From NCBI GenBank assembly GCA_963704995.1, contig CAVPIM010000015.1:200962-264961 (forward strand): a stretch of DNA of 64,000 bases, given 5' to 3'. Position numbers and translations under genes: made by a program. Below the pieces are notes generated by a model, which did no database searches, was not told the origin of the DNA, and was given only the letters and a program-made list of their open reading frames with translations. The stretch comes from RYN-230 sp963704995 (GTDB lineage: Bacteria; Actinomycetota; Actinomycetes; Streptosporangiales; Streptosporangiaceae). This document shows, one piece after another, positions 10,213-19,761 of the stretch. Positions within the stretch are counted from its first letter, which is position 1. Every line of letters starts with the position of its first letter.

Positions 10213-10466
10213 CCGGCGCCCCGTGGCACAAGTCCTCCTACAGCAGCGGAAACGGCGGTGCCTGCGTGGAGGTTGCGGTCGTGCCCGGCTCCAAGGAGGG
10301 CAGCGACTACGTCATCACCATGCGCGACTCCAAGGACCCCGACGGCCCGGTGCTGACCTTCACCCCGGACGAGTGGAACGCGTTCACCCTCGGCGTCCAG
10401 GACGGCGAGTTCGACCTCGACGAGGAGAACGCCGAGGACAGCGCCGACGGCCATGCCCAGGGCTGA
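10203..10466 (+). CDS. DUF397-domain protein
   Basis: This 87-residue product has the DUF397 signature: APWHKSSYSSGNGGACVEVA, then VITMRDSKDPDGPVLTFTPDEWNAF. An acidic tail follows (EFDLDEENAEDSADG). Such small proteins normally sit next to an XRE-DUF5753 regulator and act with it like an antitoxin or partner; the SARP/Scr1 literature in Streptomyces describes these pairs. Here the upstream partner is only a fragment, so this gene is an orphan. ATG 10203 is chosen because the domain begins there. Confidence 0.85.
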   Translation: MDLTGAPWHKSSYSSGNGGACVEVAVVPGSKEGSDYVITMRDSKDPDGPVLTFTPDEWNAFTLGVQDGEFDLDEENAEDSADGHAQG

Positions 10467-10468
10467 CG

Positions 10469-11836
10469 TTAGTGATCCGTGGCGGCGCCCGGGGCCGGGG
10501 CGCTGGCTTGCGCCACAGGCTGTGGTTTCGGCTGGCTGGCCTGCTCCGGAGCCGGGCCGGGGGTCAGCCGCGCCGAGAGCACGTAGGCGACCACGACGGA
10601 CACGATCACCAGCGGCATGACGGCCAGGCCGTCCGAGGCGAGCAGCAGCGAGGCGAGCAGGACAGAGGTCAGCGGGAGCCTGAGCATCACCACGGACATC
10701 GCGCCGATGCCCATGGCCACGCCGGCGACCAGCGACAGCCCGGGCAGGTGCGATAGCAGGACGCCGCCCACGCCGCCGAGGAACAGGGCCGGGAAGGTGG
10801 GGCCGCCGCGGAAGCTGCTCAGCGAGATCCCGTAGGCGAGTCCCTTGCAGGCCAGCAGCAGCAGCAACGCCCCGACGGTGTAGCTGGCGCTGTGCGAGAT
10901 GAACGGGCCGAGCTGGGACTGGCCGGAGAACAGCACCTCGGCGGAGCCTTTCCCGGTCGCGGCGGCGAACGCGATGGCCAGGCCCGCGACGGCCAGGCCA
11001 ATCAGCGGGGTGATCAGCAGGATCCGCCGCTCGGAATACGGCCGCAGGAACAGGCCCAGCCAGCGGATCGCGCTGCCGAGCGGAACCGCGAGCACGCCGA
11101 TGGCCAGCGCCCAGCCGAACTCGGCGGCCGTGGGCGAGCCGACGTGCGGCAGGCCCGGGATGGCCAGCGAGAACGTGCCCAGCCCGGTCCACGCATCCAG
11201 GCCGATGAACACGAGGGAACCGACGCCCGCCGCCAGCAGGCCGGGGAGCAGCACCAGCTCCATCATGGACCCGCCCAGCCCGGTGGCCTCCATCAGCAGG
11301 AAGGCCCCGGTCAGCGGGGAGCCGAGCAGGGTGGCGATGGCGGCGAAGCTGCCCGCCGCCGCGACCACGGTCTGGGTGCGGGCCGGGGCGTCCCGTTTGG
11401 CCAGCCGGATGGCGATGACCCCGAGCCCCCCGCCGAGGGCGATCAGCGGGGCCTCCGGGCCGAGGACCACGCCCAGGCTCAGCGTCGCGAAGGCGGCGAG
11501 CACGATGCCGGGAAGGTCGATGGGGCTGGCTGGCCCGCCGCCCATCTTGAACCCGTCGGCGGGGGAGTGGCCGCCGGTCCCGGGCAGGTACTTCAGGGTG
11601 AGGGCGACCAGCACCCCCGCCACCGCCAGCGGCAGCAGGGGCCACCACAGCGGCTCGGCGTGGAAGCCCAGGCCTTTGGGCAGGTCGGTGAAGACCCAGC
11701 CCTGCATCTTGCTGACCAGGGCGAGGAAGAAGTAGGCCACCGCCGAGACCGGCGCCCCGATGATCGCGGCCAGCACCAGCAAGCCGACATAGCTCCGGGA
11801 CCGCAGCAGCGCCAGCGGGTCGGATGGCGTCGTCAC
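10469..11836 (-). CDS. ClC-family chloride channel/antiporter
   Basis: A 455-residue polytopic membrane protein of the voltage-gated chloride channel family. LSLGVVLGPEAPLIALGGGLG contains the GxExP selectivity-filter helix with its gating glutamate. FAAIATLLGSPLTGAFLLME is the following conserved segment, and SFRGGPTFPALFLGGVGG is the third filter motif. It would move chloride (or a related anion) across the cell membrane. The Ala/Pro-rich C-terminal tail has no CBS domains. The 3' end lies 2 nt from the convergent DUF397 gene. The GAP-family gene upstream is on the same strand with a 32-nt gap, so the two may be co-transcribed. Confidence 0.85.
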   Translation of the reverse strand: MTTPSDPLALLRSRSYVGLLVLAAIIGAPVSAVAYFFLALVSKMQGWVFTDLPKGLGFHAEPLWWPLLPLAVAGVLVALTLKYLPGTGGHSPADGFKMGGGPASPIDLPGIVLAAFATLSLGVVLGPEAPLIALGGGLGVIAIRLAKRDAPARTQTVVAAAGSFAAIATLLGSPLTGAFLLMEATGLGGSMMELVLLPGLLAAGVGSLVFIGLDAWTGLGTFSLAIPGLPHVGSPTAAEFGWALAIGVLAVPLGSAIRWLGLFLRPYSERRILLITPLIGLAVAGLAIAFAAATGKGSAEVLFSGQSQLGPFISHSASYTVGALLLLLACKGLAYGISLSSFRGGPTFPALFLGGVGGVLLSHLPGLSLVAGVAMGIGAMSVVMLRLPLTSVLLASLLLASDGLAVMPLVIVSVVVAYVLSARLTPGPAPEQASQPKPQPVAQASAPAPGAATDH

Positions 11837-11868
11837 CGCATCTCCTCCTCAAACGGCTTGTTCGCTGG

Positions 11869-12513
11869 TCACGAGACGAGCAGGTACAGGCTCTCGCCGG
11901 CCAGCCAGAACCCCAGCAGCAGGCAGATGATGACGATCACCTGGTCCTGATGGGTGTCCAGCCAGGTCCGCAGCGTCGTGACGCGGACCGCGGCGGCGGC
12001 CGGCCGGAAGGCCGCCATCAGCTCCAGGTACAGGAAGGTCGAGGTGGCCAGCAGGCAGAACAGCAGCAGGATCAGGTACTCCGCGAAGCCCGAGACCTTG
12101 GCCTGGCTGACCGTCGCCGCGCCGGCCGCGACGAGCGTCCACGGCTGGAGGAAGGCGGCCAGCCCGGCCGCGGTCCACCCCGACAGCTGGTCCAGCCGCC
12201 CCATCCAGGCCGGGGTCTTGCGGGGGCGGCCCATGCGCCGCCACTGCCGGGCCGCGTACAGGATCAGCACGACGCCCAGGGCCAGCTTGAGGGCCAGCAC
12301 CGCGGTCAACGGCGCCGTGGAGGGCGCGGGCGGCTGGCCCCCGGTGATCAGGACCACGCCGGCGATCACCACCACCAGGCAGGCCAGCCAGCCCAGGACG
12401 AAGGCCAGCCCTTTCCTGGTGCCGTTCTCGGAGCTCAGGATCAGCAGGAACGCGATGAGCGGGAACGGCTCAAGGGCGATGCCCAGGCCGATGAGGAGCA
12501 GGTCAGCAACCAC
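11869..12513 (-). CDS. GAP/Sap-family integral membrane protein
   Basis: A 214-residue protein with six predicted membrane helices in a LysE-like arrangement. The opening LLLIGLGIALEPFPLIAFLL and LAFVLGWLACLVVVIAGVVL are typical of the actinobacterial GAP family (the Sap protein of Mycobacterium is a member, linked to export of surface lipids). The substrate is unknown. It heads a two-gene set with the ClC channel. A second member lies at 27570-28229, and a fragment of a third at 59737-59874. Confidence 0.75.
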   Translation of the reverse strand: MVADLLLIGLGIALEPFPLIAFLLILSSENGTRKGLAFVLGWLACLVVVIAGVVLITGGQPPAPSTAPLTAVLALKLALGVVLILYAARQWRRMGRPRKTPAWMGRLDQLSGWTAAGLAAFLQPWTLVAAGAATVSQAKVSGFAEYLILLLFCLLATSTFLYLELMAAFRPAAAAVRVTTLRTWLDTHQDQVIVIICLLLGFWLAGESLYLLVS

Positions 12514-12713
12514 CCGGCACGGCTCTCATCATGGACAGCACCCCTGCACCCGACCCTGCCTGGCGGGCTGGCCCGCTGCCTCACCCGTGCCGGGTGAGCG
12601 GCGCTCACCCGGCGCCTGCCTGGCGCCCGGCGGGCCTGGGTCCCGGCGCGGGCCGTTACTGCCGATATGTGCCCCTGCCGGGCCAGCCTAGCTCGGTAGA
12701 GTGGCATACAGTC

Positions 12714-12734
12714 CGTAGAACTTCAGCGTCTACG
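12714..12734. promoter_or_regulatory. Inverted repeat CGTAGA-N9-TCTACG before the LuxR gene
   Basis: Arms at 12714-12719 and 12729-12734 lie 20 nt before the GTG of the LuxR regulator, in the 241-nt region shared with the divergent GAP gene. It is a candidate operator, possibly autoregulatory. No family consensus is recognised. Confidence 0.3.
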
Positions 12735-12754
12735 CGGTCACCGGATGTGAGCGC

Positions 12755-15711
12755 GTGGCACTGTGGAGCGCAGGGATGGACGGTGGCGCGGACCGGCCAG
12801 CCGGGTCGCGAGGCAACGCAGTCGCCCGGGGTTCCCCGCCCGGCGCTGCCCCGTTAGTGGGGCGGCACGACGCACTGCGCGAGTTCGGGCAGGCACTGGA
12901 CGCTTCGGGCGACGGGTCCCGCTTCTTCCTCGGCCTGGTCGGTGACCCGGGCGCGGGCAAGACGCGGCTGCTCGGCGAGCTGGCCGCGGACGCGGGACAG
13001 CGGGGGCTGGTCACCCTGTGGGGCCGGGCCGCCGAGTTCGAGCAGGAGATGCCGTTCGGGGTCGTGATGGACGCCCTCGACGACCAGGTGGAGGCGGCCC
13101 TGCCCGGGCTGGCCACGCAGCTCGGCGCGGACACGTGCGGGCTGCTGGCCAGCGTCCTGCCGTCCCTGCGGGCCGCGGCCCCTGGCCTGGACGGGCCAGC
13201 CGGGCCCGGTCCCGCCCGCGACCTGACGGGCCGGTACCGGATCTACCGCGCCATGCGGCGCCTGCTGGACTACCTGGCCGGCCCGCACGGCCTGGTGCTC
13301 ATCCTCGACGACGTGCACTGGGCCGATAACGCGTCCATCGAGCTGCTGGATCACCTGGTCCGGCACCCGCCCCGCGGCCGGGTGCTGGTGGCGATCGCCT
13401 ACCGCCCGGCGCAGGCCTCGGCGCGGCTCGCCGCGCTGCTCGCCTCGGCCACGGCGCACGGCCGTCAGGTGACGGTCGAGCCGCTGACGCTGGCCGAGAC
13501 CCAGGAGCTGCTCGGCCCGGGCCTGAGCGGCCGCGCTGCCAGGCCCTGCACCAGGCCAGCGGGGGCAACCCGTTCTATCTGGAGGCGCTGGCCCGGATGG
13601 GCCAGCACGCGCCGCTCGCGGCGGATGCCGCCGGCGGCACCGAGCTGCCGCCCGCGGTGCGGGCGGCGCTCCAGCTCGAGCTGGAGGGCCTGTCCCCGGC
13701 GGCGCTGCGGGTGGCGCAGGCGGCGGCGGTAGCCGCGGACGAGTTCGAGCCGGCCCTGGCTGCGGTGGCCGCCGAGGTCAGCGAGGAGGAGGCGCTGGCC
13801 GCGCTGAACGAGATGGCGGACCGGGACATCGTCCGGCCCGCGTCACCGGGGCGGCTGCGGTTCCGGCACCCGCTGGTGCGGCGGGCCGCCTACGACTGCG
13901 CGGCGGCGGGCTGGCGGCTCGGCGCGCACGGCCGGATCGCCGCGCACCTCGCCGTGGTGGCCGCCCCCGCGGCCCTGCGGGCGCATCACGTGGAGCGGTC
14001 AGCTTCCTTCGGCGACCAGGCCGCGGCCGGCACCCTGCTCGAGGCGGCCCGTGAGGTGGCCGCGCAGGCCCCCGCTACGGCCGCGCACTGGCTGGAAGGG
14101 GCGCTGGCCATCATGCCCGCCGAGGCCGCCGGGCCCGGGCGCCAGGTTGAGCTGCTGCTGGAGGTGGCCGGGCTCCGTGCGGTCAGCGGGCAGCTCGCGG
14201 AAGGCCGTGACACGGCCCGTGAGGTGCTGCGGCGCCTGCCGCTGGGTGATCACGCCCGGCGGGCGAAGGCGGCCCGGTTCTGTGCCCTGATGGAGCGCCA
14301 GCTCGACCGGCCCCAGGAGGCCCGCGCGGTCCTGCTCGACGAGCTGCGCCGCATCCCTGACCCGCAGTCGGCCACGGCCCTGCCGCTGCGGACCAGGCTC
14401 GTGGCGGAGAGCCTGATGCGCGGGGACGTCCGTGCCGCGCAGGCGGTCCTGGACCTCATCCCGGAGAATGTGGACGCCTATGAACCTAGTGTCGCGGTGG
14501 CGATCGCGGCGCTGCGGCCGCTGCCCGCCTACGCCCTGGGCCAGGTGGCCGACGCGGCCCGCTTCATCGAGGCAGCCACCGAGCTCATGGCCGCCGCACC
14601 GGATGACCACCTGGCCGAGTGGCTGGACGCGGTGGCGTGGCTGTGCTGGACCGAGACGATGATGGGCCGGGACGCCAGCGCCCTGGCTCATTTCGAGCGG
14701 GCCGTGGCCATCGCCCGCGCCACCGGGCAGGGCTACATCATCAGCAACCTGCTGGCCGGGCAGGCCCGGGTGCTGACCCTGTTCGGCCGCCTGGCCGAGG
14801 CCGCCGCCGCCGCGGAGGAAGCCGCCGAGGTAGCCCGGCTGCTCGGTTCCGGCCACCAGCTCGTGTTCGCGCTCACCCAGCAGTGCCTCGCGGTCAGCTG
14901 GTCTGGTGAGGATCAGGCCGCCATCCGGCTCGGCGAGGAGGCGGCCCGCACCGGAAAGGGCAACGGGGAGTGGTCCGGCGCCCAGGCGCAGTACGCGCTC
15001 GCGGTGGCCCTGATCAACGCGGGGCGGTGGGAGGCCGGCCGGGACACCATGATGCAGGCGTGCAACAACCTGCGGCGGCCCATGCTCGATCAGCGCAGCC
15101 TGCTGGCGGCGTGTGAGGTGATGGCCGGTGTGCAGGCCGGGGCAGGTCTCCAGGGCGACGCCAGCCGGTGGGCCGATCATGCGGCCCGGGTCGCCCGGCC
15201 CGGGCAGGAGGCCAGCGCCGCGCTGGCCCGCGCGCACGCGATGACGGGTACGCAGCCCCGGGCGGCGGCCGCGGCGGCGGGCCAGGCCGCGCAGTCCCTG
15301 ACCGGCGCGGGCCTGGTCATTGACGCCGGCCGGGCCTGGCTGACCGCCGGGCAGGCTTACGCGGCGGCGGGTGATGACGGCCAGGCCCGTGCCGACCTGG
15401 CCGCGGCCGCGCGGGTGTTCGCTGAGTGCGGGGCCCGGAGCCTGCACGCGGCCGCCGTGCGTGAGCAGCGCAAGCTGGGCGTCCGGGTGCCCCGGCCGGC
15501 GCCCGCGGGCCGGGCCGCCGGCCGGCACGGCCTCACCCAGCGGGAACTCGAGGTGGTCTCGCTGGTCCGCGACGGCTGCACGAACCAGCAGATCGCCGAG
15601 TCGCTGTTCGTCAGCATCCGGACCGTGGAAACCCACCTGTCCCACGTCTTCGCCAAGCTCGGCGTCACGTCGCGGACCGGCCTGCTGAAAGCGCTCGGCG
15701 ACACGCTGTAG
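12755..15711 (+). CDS. LuxR-family ATP-binding regulator (large LAL type), frameshifted near 13530
   Basis: Rejoined, this is a regulator of about 985 residues. It has an N-terminal AAA/ATPase domain with P-loop LVGDPGAGKTRLL (near residue 68), Walker B LVLILDDVHWAD and a long TPR-like middle. The C-terminal LuxR helix-turn-helix is LTQRELEVVSLVRDGCTNQQ with VSIRTVETHLSHVFAKLGVT. The ATPase frame runs to about 13530 (LLGPGLSG). The continuation CQALHQASGGNPFYLEALAR is in a second frame. Overlap in the ORFs hides the break, which lies between 13520 and 13537. It precedes a hydrolase-GMC oxidoreductase pair on the same strand and may control them. GTG 12755 is used; ATG 12776 is equally possible. 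Confidence 0.85.
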
Positions 15712-15740
15712 CGCGGTGGCGCGCGGTGGCGGGCGGTGGC
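15711..15740 (+). repeat. Three tandem 10-bp units directly after the LuxR stop
   Basis: GCGCGGTGGC, GCGCGGTGGC and GGGCGGTGGC follow each other starting at the last base of the stop codon. They are probably slippage-derived. No function is evident. Confidence 0.6.
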
Positions 15741-15766
15741 GCCGGCCTGGCGGTTACGCAGCGTGA

Positions 15767-15810
15767 GGTTACCGTGATGCGCCGGTGAGTCAGGGTTTAC
15801 CACGATGCGC
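15767..15810 (+). promoter_or_regulatory. Imperfect 16-bp direct repeat upstream of the hydrolase gene
   Basis: GGTTACCGTGATGCGC (15767-15782) and GTTTACCACGATGCGC (15795-15810) match at 13 of 16 positions with a 28-nt period. They lie 65-108 nt before the hydrolase start. They look like paired sites for a regulator, perhaps the adjacent LuxR protein. Confidence 0.35.
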
Positions 15811-15874
15811 GGGGCCCGCCGGAGGCGGCACTGTGGGACGCAGCAGCATTGGCGGATCCCATAGGGGAGCGCAG

Positions 15875-16969
15875 ATGACGATCCGTATCCCGCGGTACAC
15901 GCTCGACGGGGTGAAGGATGCCGAGGTGTCCGTGCATCCGTTCTCGACCGCCGACGGCCTCGGGCTCAACCTGACCCGGTTCCGCCGGGCCGACTGCGAC
16001 GACGTGGTCCTGCTGGTGCACGGCCTGACGTCCTCCAGCGACCTGTTCATCATGCCTGAGCACCGCAACCTGGCCAGCCATCTGCTGGACAACGGATTCA
16101 CCGACGTCTGGGCCGTCAACTTCCGGATGAGCAACCGGTTCCCCTACGACGGCGAAACGCACCGCTACACGCTGGACGACATCGCCGGGCAGGATCATCC
16201 CGCCGCGCTGCGCGAGCTGCGCCGGCACGTCGGCGACCGCCGGGTGCACGTCGTGGCGCACTGCCTCGGCTCGCTGTCGTTCATGATGAGCCTGTTCGCC
16301 GGCCAGCTCCCCGGCCTGGCCAGCGTGACCTGCAACAGCGTCGCGCTCACCCCGCGGGTGCCGTCCTGGTCCCGGACCAAGCTCCGCTACGGGCCGCCGC
16401 TGCTGGAATACCTGGCCGGCATCGAGTCGCTGGACCCCGCGTTCGCGGGCAGCCCGCCGCTGACCCGCGGCTGGGTGCTCGCGCGCCTGGTTAACCTGGC
16501 GCACCGCGAGTGCGATGTGAGCGCGTGCCACATGCTCAGCTTCATGTGGGGCAGCGGCCACCCGGCCATGTACGAGCACGCGAACCTGCTGCCTGCCACG
16601 CACGAGCGGATGGGTGACCTGTGCGGCGCCGGCGGGACGTACTACTACCGGCACGTCAGCAAGATGGTGCGGGCCGGGCACGCGGTGAAGTGTGATCCCG
16701 GCGATCCCCGGCACCGCGACCTGCCCGATGACTACCTGGCCCAGGCGGCCGGGGTCACGACGCCGATCCTGCTCCTGACCGGCGACCGAAACCGCGTCTT
16801 CACCGACTCGAACATTGTCTGCCATCAGCTGCTCTCGCAGATTGCGCCCGGCCGGGCCGAGCTCGAGATCCTGCCCGGCTACGGGCACGTGGACCCGATC
16901 GTGGGCCAAGACGCGCATACCGACGTGTTCCCGCGGATCTGCGAGTTCCTGAAGCGGCAGGCGGCCTGA
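15875..16969 (+). CDS. Alpha/beta hydrolase with cysteine nucleophile
   Basis: A 364-residue alpha/beta hydrolase. The oxyanion-hole strand is VVLLVHGLTSSSDLF. The nucleophile elbow reads VHVVAHCLGSLSF, so Cys130 stands where serine is usual. A likely acid is in LLLTGDRN and the histidine in LPGYGHVDPIVG near the C-terminus. A cysteine elbow is also known in PHA synthases, but the rest is not PhaC-like. Proteins of this type are often encoded beside, or fused to, cholesterol-oxidase-like GMC enzymes, as here (1 nt separates the genes). A GGGGAG ribosome site (15864-15869) supports ATG 15875. The substrate is probably a sterol or other lipid ester (inference). Confidence 0.8.
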   Translation: MTIRIPRYTLDGVKDAEVSVHPFSTADGLGLNLTRFRRADCDDVVLLVHGLTSSSDLFIMPEHRNLASHLLDNGFTDVWAVNFRMSNRFPYDGETHRYTLDDIAGQDHPAALRELRRHVGDRRVHVVAHCLGSLSFMMSLFAGQLPGLASVTCNSVALTPRVPSWSRTKLRYGPPLLEYLAGIESLDPAFAGSPPLTRGWVLARLVNLAHRECDVSACHMLSFMWGSGHPAMYEHANLLPATHERMGDLCGAGGTYYYRHVSKMVRAGHAVKCDPGDPRHRDLPDDYLAQAAGVTTPILLLTGDRNRVFTDSNIVCHQLLSQIAPGRAELEILPGYGHVDPIVGQDAHTDVFPRICEFLKRQAA

Positions 16970-16970
16970 C

Positions 16971-19430
16971 ATGGCGGGCGCCGGGATGGGGGGCGCGGGG
17001 ATGGGGGCCGAGCAGGCGGACGCGGTGGTGATCGGGTCGGGTTTCGGCGGCGCGGTGGCGGCTTACCGGCTGGCCCAGGCGGGCCTGTCGGTCATCCTGC
17101 TCGAGCGCGGGCGGGCGTATCCGCCGGACAGCTTCCCGCGGACGCCCGCCGAGATGAGCCGGGCGTTCTGGGAACCGGGCGCCGGGCTCTACGGGATGTT
17201 CGACGTCTGGCGCTTCACCGGCTGCGACTCCGTCGTGTCGAGCGGGCTGGGCGGCGGCTCGCTCATCTACGCCAACGTGATGCTCCGCAAGGACGAGCAC
17301 TGGTTCGTCCAGGACGATCCGCTTCCGCTGGGCGGTTACGAATCCTGGCCGGTTACCCGGGCCGACCTTGACCCACACTACGACGAGGTCGAGCGGATGC
17401 TCGGCGCGGCACCCTACCCGCTGGACGTGGCCCCGTACGCGGCGACGCCCAAGACGCGCGCGATGCAGGACGCCGCGGCGGAACTCGGCCTGCCCTGGCA
17501 GCTGCCGCCGCTCGCGGTCAGCTTCAGCCCGGCCCCCGGGGCCCCGCCGGGACCCGGGCTGCCGATCGTGGACCCGGACTACGGCAACCTGCACGGACGC
17601 CAGCGCACCACCTGCCGCCTGTGCGGCGAGTGCGACATCGGCTGCAACATCGGGGCCAAGAACAGCCTCGACTACAACTATCTCTCCGCGGCCCGGCACC
17701 ACGGCGCTGACCTGCGCACCGGCCACGAGGTCCAGGCCATCCGCCCGCGGCCGGCCAGCGGCTACGAAGTGGACTACATCCAGCACCCGATCCAGCATCC
17801 GGCAGACCAGGACAGCCCCCCGGGCGCGGCCCGCCCGTCCGGGACCATCGTGTGCGACCGGCTGATCCTGGCCGCGGGGGCCTTTGGCACGTCGCACCTG
17901 CTGCTGCGTAACCGCCCGAGCTTCCCCGGCCTCAGCGCCGCCCTGGGCACCCGGTTCAGCGGCAACGGGGACGTGCTGAGCTTCCTCCTGCACGCCCGGG
18001 ACCGCAGCCGGACCAGGCCGCTGGACGCCAGCCGCGGGCCCGTCATCACCAGCGCGATCCGGCTGAGCGACCAGCATGACGACCCGGCGGGCCCGGGACG
18101 CGGCGCCTACCTCGAGGACGGCGGGTACCCGGCGTTTGTCAACTGGCTGGTCGAGGCGGCGGACATGCCGGGGGACGCCCGGCGGCTGGCGCAATTCGTG
18201 TTCCAGCGCTGCCACGCCATGGTGGCGCGGGCGCCCGATTCCAGCCTGTCGGGGGAGATCTCCGATCTGATCGGCTCAGACTCGCTCTCGGTGGGCTCAC
18301 TGCCGCTGCTCGGCATGGGCCGGGATGTCCCGGACGGAGTGCTGCGGCTGCGCGACGGCCAGCTGGATCTGGCCTGGACGGCGGCCAGCAGTGAGGCGTA
18401 CTTCGAGCGGGTGCTGGCGACCATGCGCCGGGTCGCGGCCGTGCTCGGCGCGCGCTGCGTGAACAACCCCATGTGGCTGAGCAAGCGGATCATCACCGCG
18501 CACCCGGTCGGTGGCGCGCCCATGGGCCGCGACCCCGGCGTGGGCGTGTGCGATCCGTTCGGTGAGGTGTTCGGCTACCCGGGCCTCTACATCGCCGACG
18601 GGGCGGCGATGCCCGGGCCGGTCGGCCCCAACCCGTCGCTGACCATCGCCGCGCTGGCCGACCGCATGTGCACCAGGCTGCTGGAGAAGCCGCCCGCCAC
18701 GGTCGTGGGCGGAGCGGATCTGGTGCGCGCCGGCTCGGCCCCGGCCGGGCCGGGCCGCGATGAGCCCGGCCCGGGGCTCGCGGCGTCCGGGTCGGGGCTC
18801 GCGGCCGCCGGGTGCCGCCTGGACCGCACGTCGCTGTCGTTCACCGAGGAAATGAGCGGGACGTGCTACCCGGGCGCGAGCAACGGCGGCCCGGCTGCGG
18901 CGCAGCGGCTGCCGCAGGAGCCACTGGCTTTCCGGCTCACGATTACCGCTGACGACCTGGAGCGTTTCCTGGATGAGCCCGAGCACTCCGCCCGGGCTGA
19001 GGGATGGATCGATGCCGCAAGTATCGGGGGCCGGCGTCAGATCCAGCGGGGCTGGTTCAACTTGTTCGCGCCCACCGGTGATCCGGACCGCCGCCTGATG
19101 TGGTACCGGCTGCACTTCGAAGGCGCCGTGGGCCAGCCCCGCACCCTCATCGGCTGGAAGAACGTGTGGCACGGCGCGCTGACCCGGATCTGGCCGGACA
19201 CCTCGACCCTGTACTTCCGGCTGCTGGCGGGGCACGTGGCCCCGGAGGAGGACGACCGGGCCCGCATCCTGGCGGCCGGGACCCTGCACCTGCACATCAC
19301 TGACTTCGTGCGCCAGCTGGCCACCCTCCGCGTGGACGGGCCGCACTGCGCCGAAGGGCTGGAGCGCTTCGGCCGCTTCTTCGCCGGCCAGCTATGGGAC
19401 GTCTACGGGCCCGATCGCAGCCACGCCTGA
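16971..19430 (+). CDS. GMC-family FAD oxidoreductase (cholesterol-oxidase-like) with C-terminal extension
   Basis: An 819-residue protein. The FAD-binding Rossmann motif is DAVVIGSGFGGAVAAYRLAQ (residues 16-35), followed by GLGGGSLIYANVML. The C-terminal GMC signature is TAHPVGGAPMGRDPG, with the FAD segment GLYIADGAAMPGPVGPNPSL. This is the layout of ChoD/cholesterol-oxidase-like enzymes. Cys215, Cys218, Cys221 and Cys225 form CRLCGECDIGC, a CX2CX2CX3C arrangement like a [4Fe-4S] site. About 200 residues after the GMC part (from LDRTSLSFTEEM) form an extra domain found in hydrolase-linked members; its role is unknown. It is translationally close to the hydrolase. It likely oxidises a hydroxyl of a sterol-like or other hydrophobic alcohol. 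Confidence 0.85.
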   Translation: MAGAGMGGAGMGAEQADAVVIGSGFGGAVAAYRLAQAGLSVILLERGRAYPPDSFPRTPAEMSRAFWEPGAGLYGMFDVWRFTGCDSVVSSGLGGGSLIYANVMLRKDEHWFVQDDPLPLGGYESWPVTRADLDPHYDEVERMLGAAPYPLDVAPYAATPKTRAMQDAAAELGLPWQLPPLAVSFSPAPGAPPGPGLPIVDPDYGNLHGRQRTTCRLCGECDIGCNIGAKNSLDYNYLSAARHHGADLRTGHEVQAIRPRPASGYEVDYIQHPIQHPADQDSPPGAARPSGTIVCDRLILAAGAFGTSHLLLRNRPSFPGLSAALGTRFSGNGDVLSFLLHARDRSRTRPLDASRGPVITSAIRLSDQHDDPAGPGRGAYLEDGGYPAFVNWLVEAADMPGDARRLAQFVFQRCHAMVARAPDSSLSGEISDLIGSDSLSVGSLPLLGMGRDVPDGVLRLRDGQLDLAWTAASSEAYFERVLATMRRVAAVLGARCVNNPMWLSKRIITAHPVGGAPMGRDPGVGVCDPFGEVFGYPGLYIADGAAMPGPVGPNPSLTIAALADRMCTRLLEKPPATVVGGADLVRAGSAPAGPGRDEPGPGLAASGSGLAAAGCRLDRTSLSFTEEMSGTCYPGASNGGPAAAQRLPQEPLAFRLTITADDLERFLDEPEHSARAEGWIDAASIGGRRQIQRGWFNLFAPTGDPDRRLMWYRLHFEGAVGQPRTLIGWKNVWHGALTRIWPDTSTLYFRLLAGHVAPEEDDRARILAAGTLHLHITDFVRQLATLRVDGPHCAEGLERFGRFFAGQLWDVYGPDRSHA

Positions 19431-19581
19431 CGTCCGCCGCGGCCGGGATGGTCCTCACCGCGCCGAGTATGCCGCCGCCCGGGTCGATCAGTAAGTCTTC
19501 CCACATCAGCACCTGCTGGGTTGACGTCGGTCGTCAGGGCCTCCGACAAGGCGCCGTTCATCTTTTGTTCGCTGACCATTT

Positions 19582-19603
19582 ACTATGTGCGTCACTATGT
19601 GCG
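19582..19603. promoter_or_regulatory. Direct repeat ACTATGTGCG x2, 12-nt period
   Basis: Two identical 10-mers at 19582-19591 and 19594-19603 lie in the AT-richest part of the 568-nt convergent gap 19431-19998. No gene starts nearby, so a role is unclear. A small untracked transcript is possible. No coding frame in the gap is supported. Confidence 0.25.
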
Positions 19604-19739
19604 GGCTGGCCGTGAAGGAAGGCGACAGCAAATGCACAGGCGGGCAAGTGTGTGCGCGATCAACGCCGCAAGGATTCCGGCCGCAAAAGAAGGCAGACAT
19701 CACCCTTTTTAGGTGAAGCGATAGTCCTGAATAGGAGCA

Positions 19740-19761
19740 CCGGGCCGGTGCCGCGGCCCGG
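19740..19761. terminator. Hairpin CCGGGCCG-N6-CGGCCCGG
   Basis: A perfect 8-bp stem within the convergent gap, about 310 nt downstream of the GMC gene. It may terminate read-through. The distance makes this uncertain. Confidence 0.3.
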
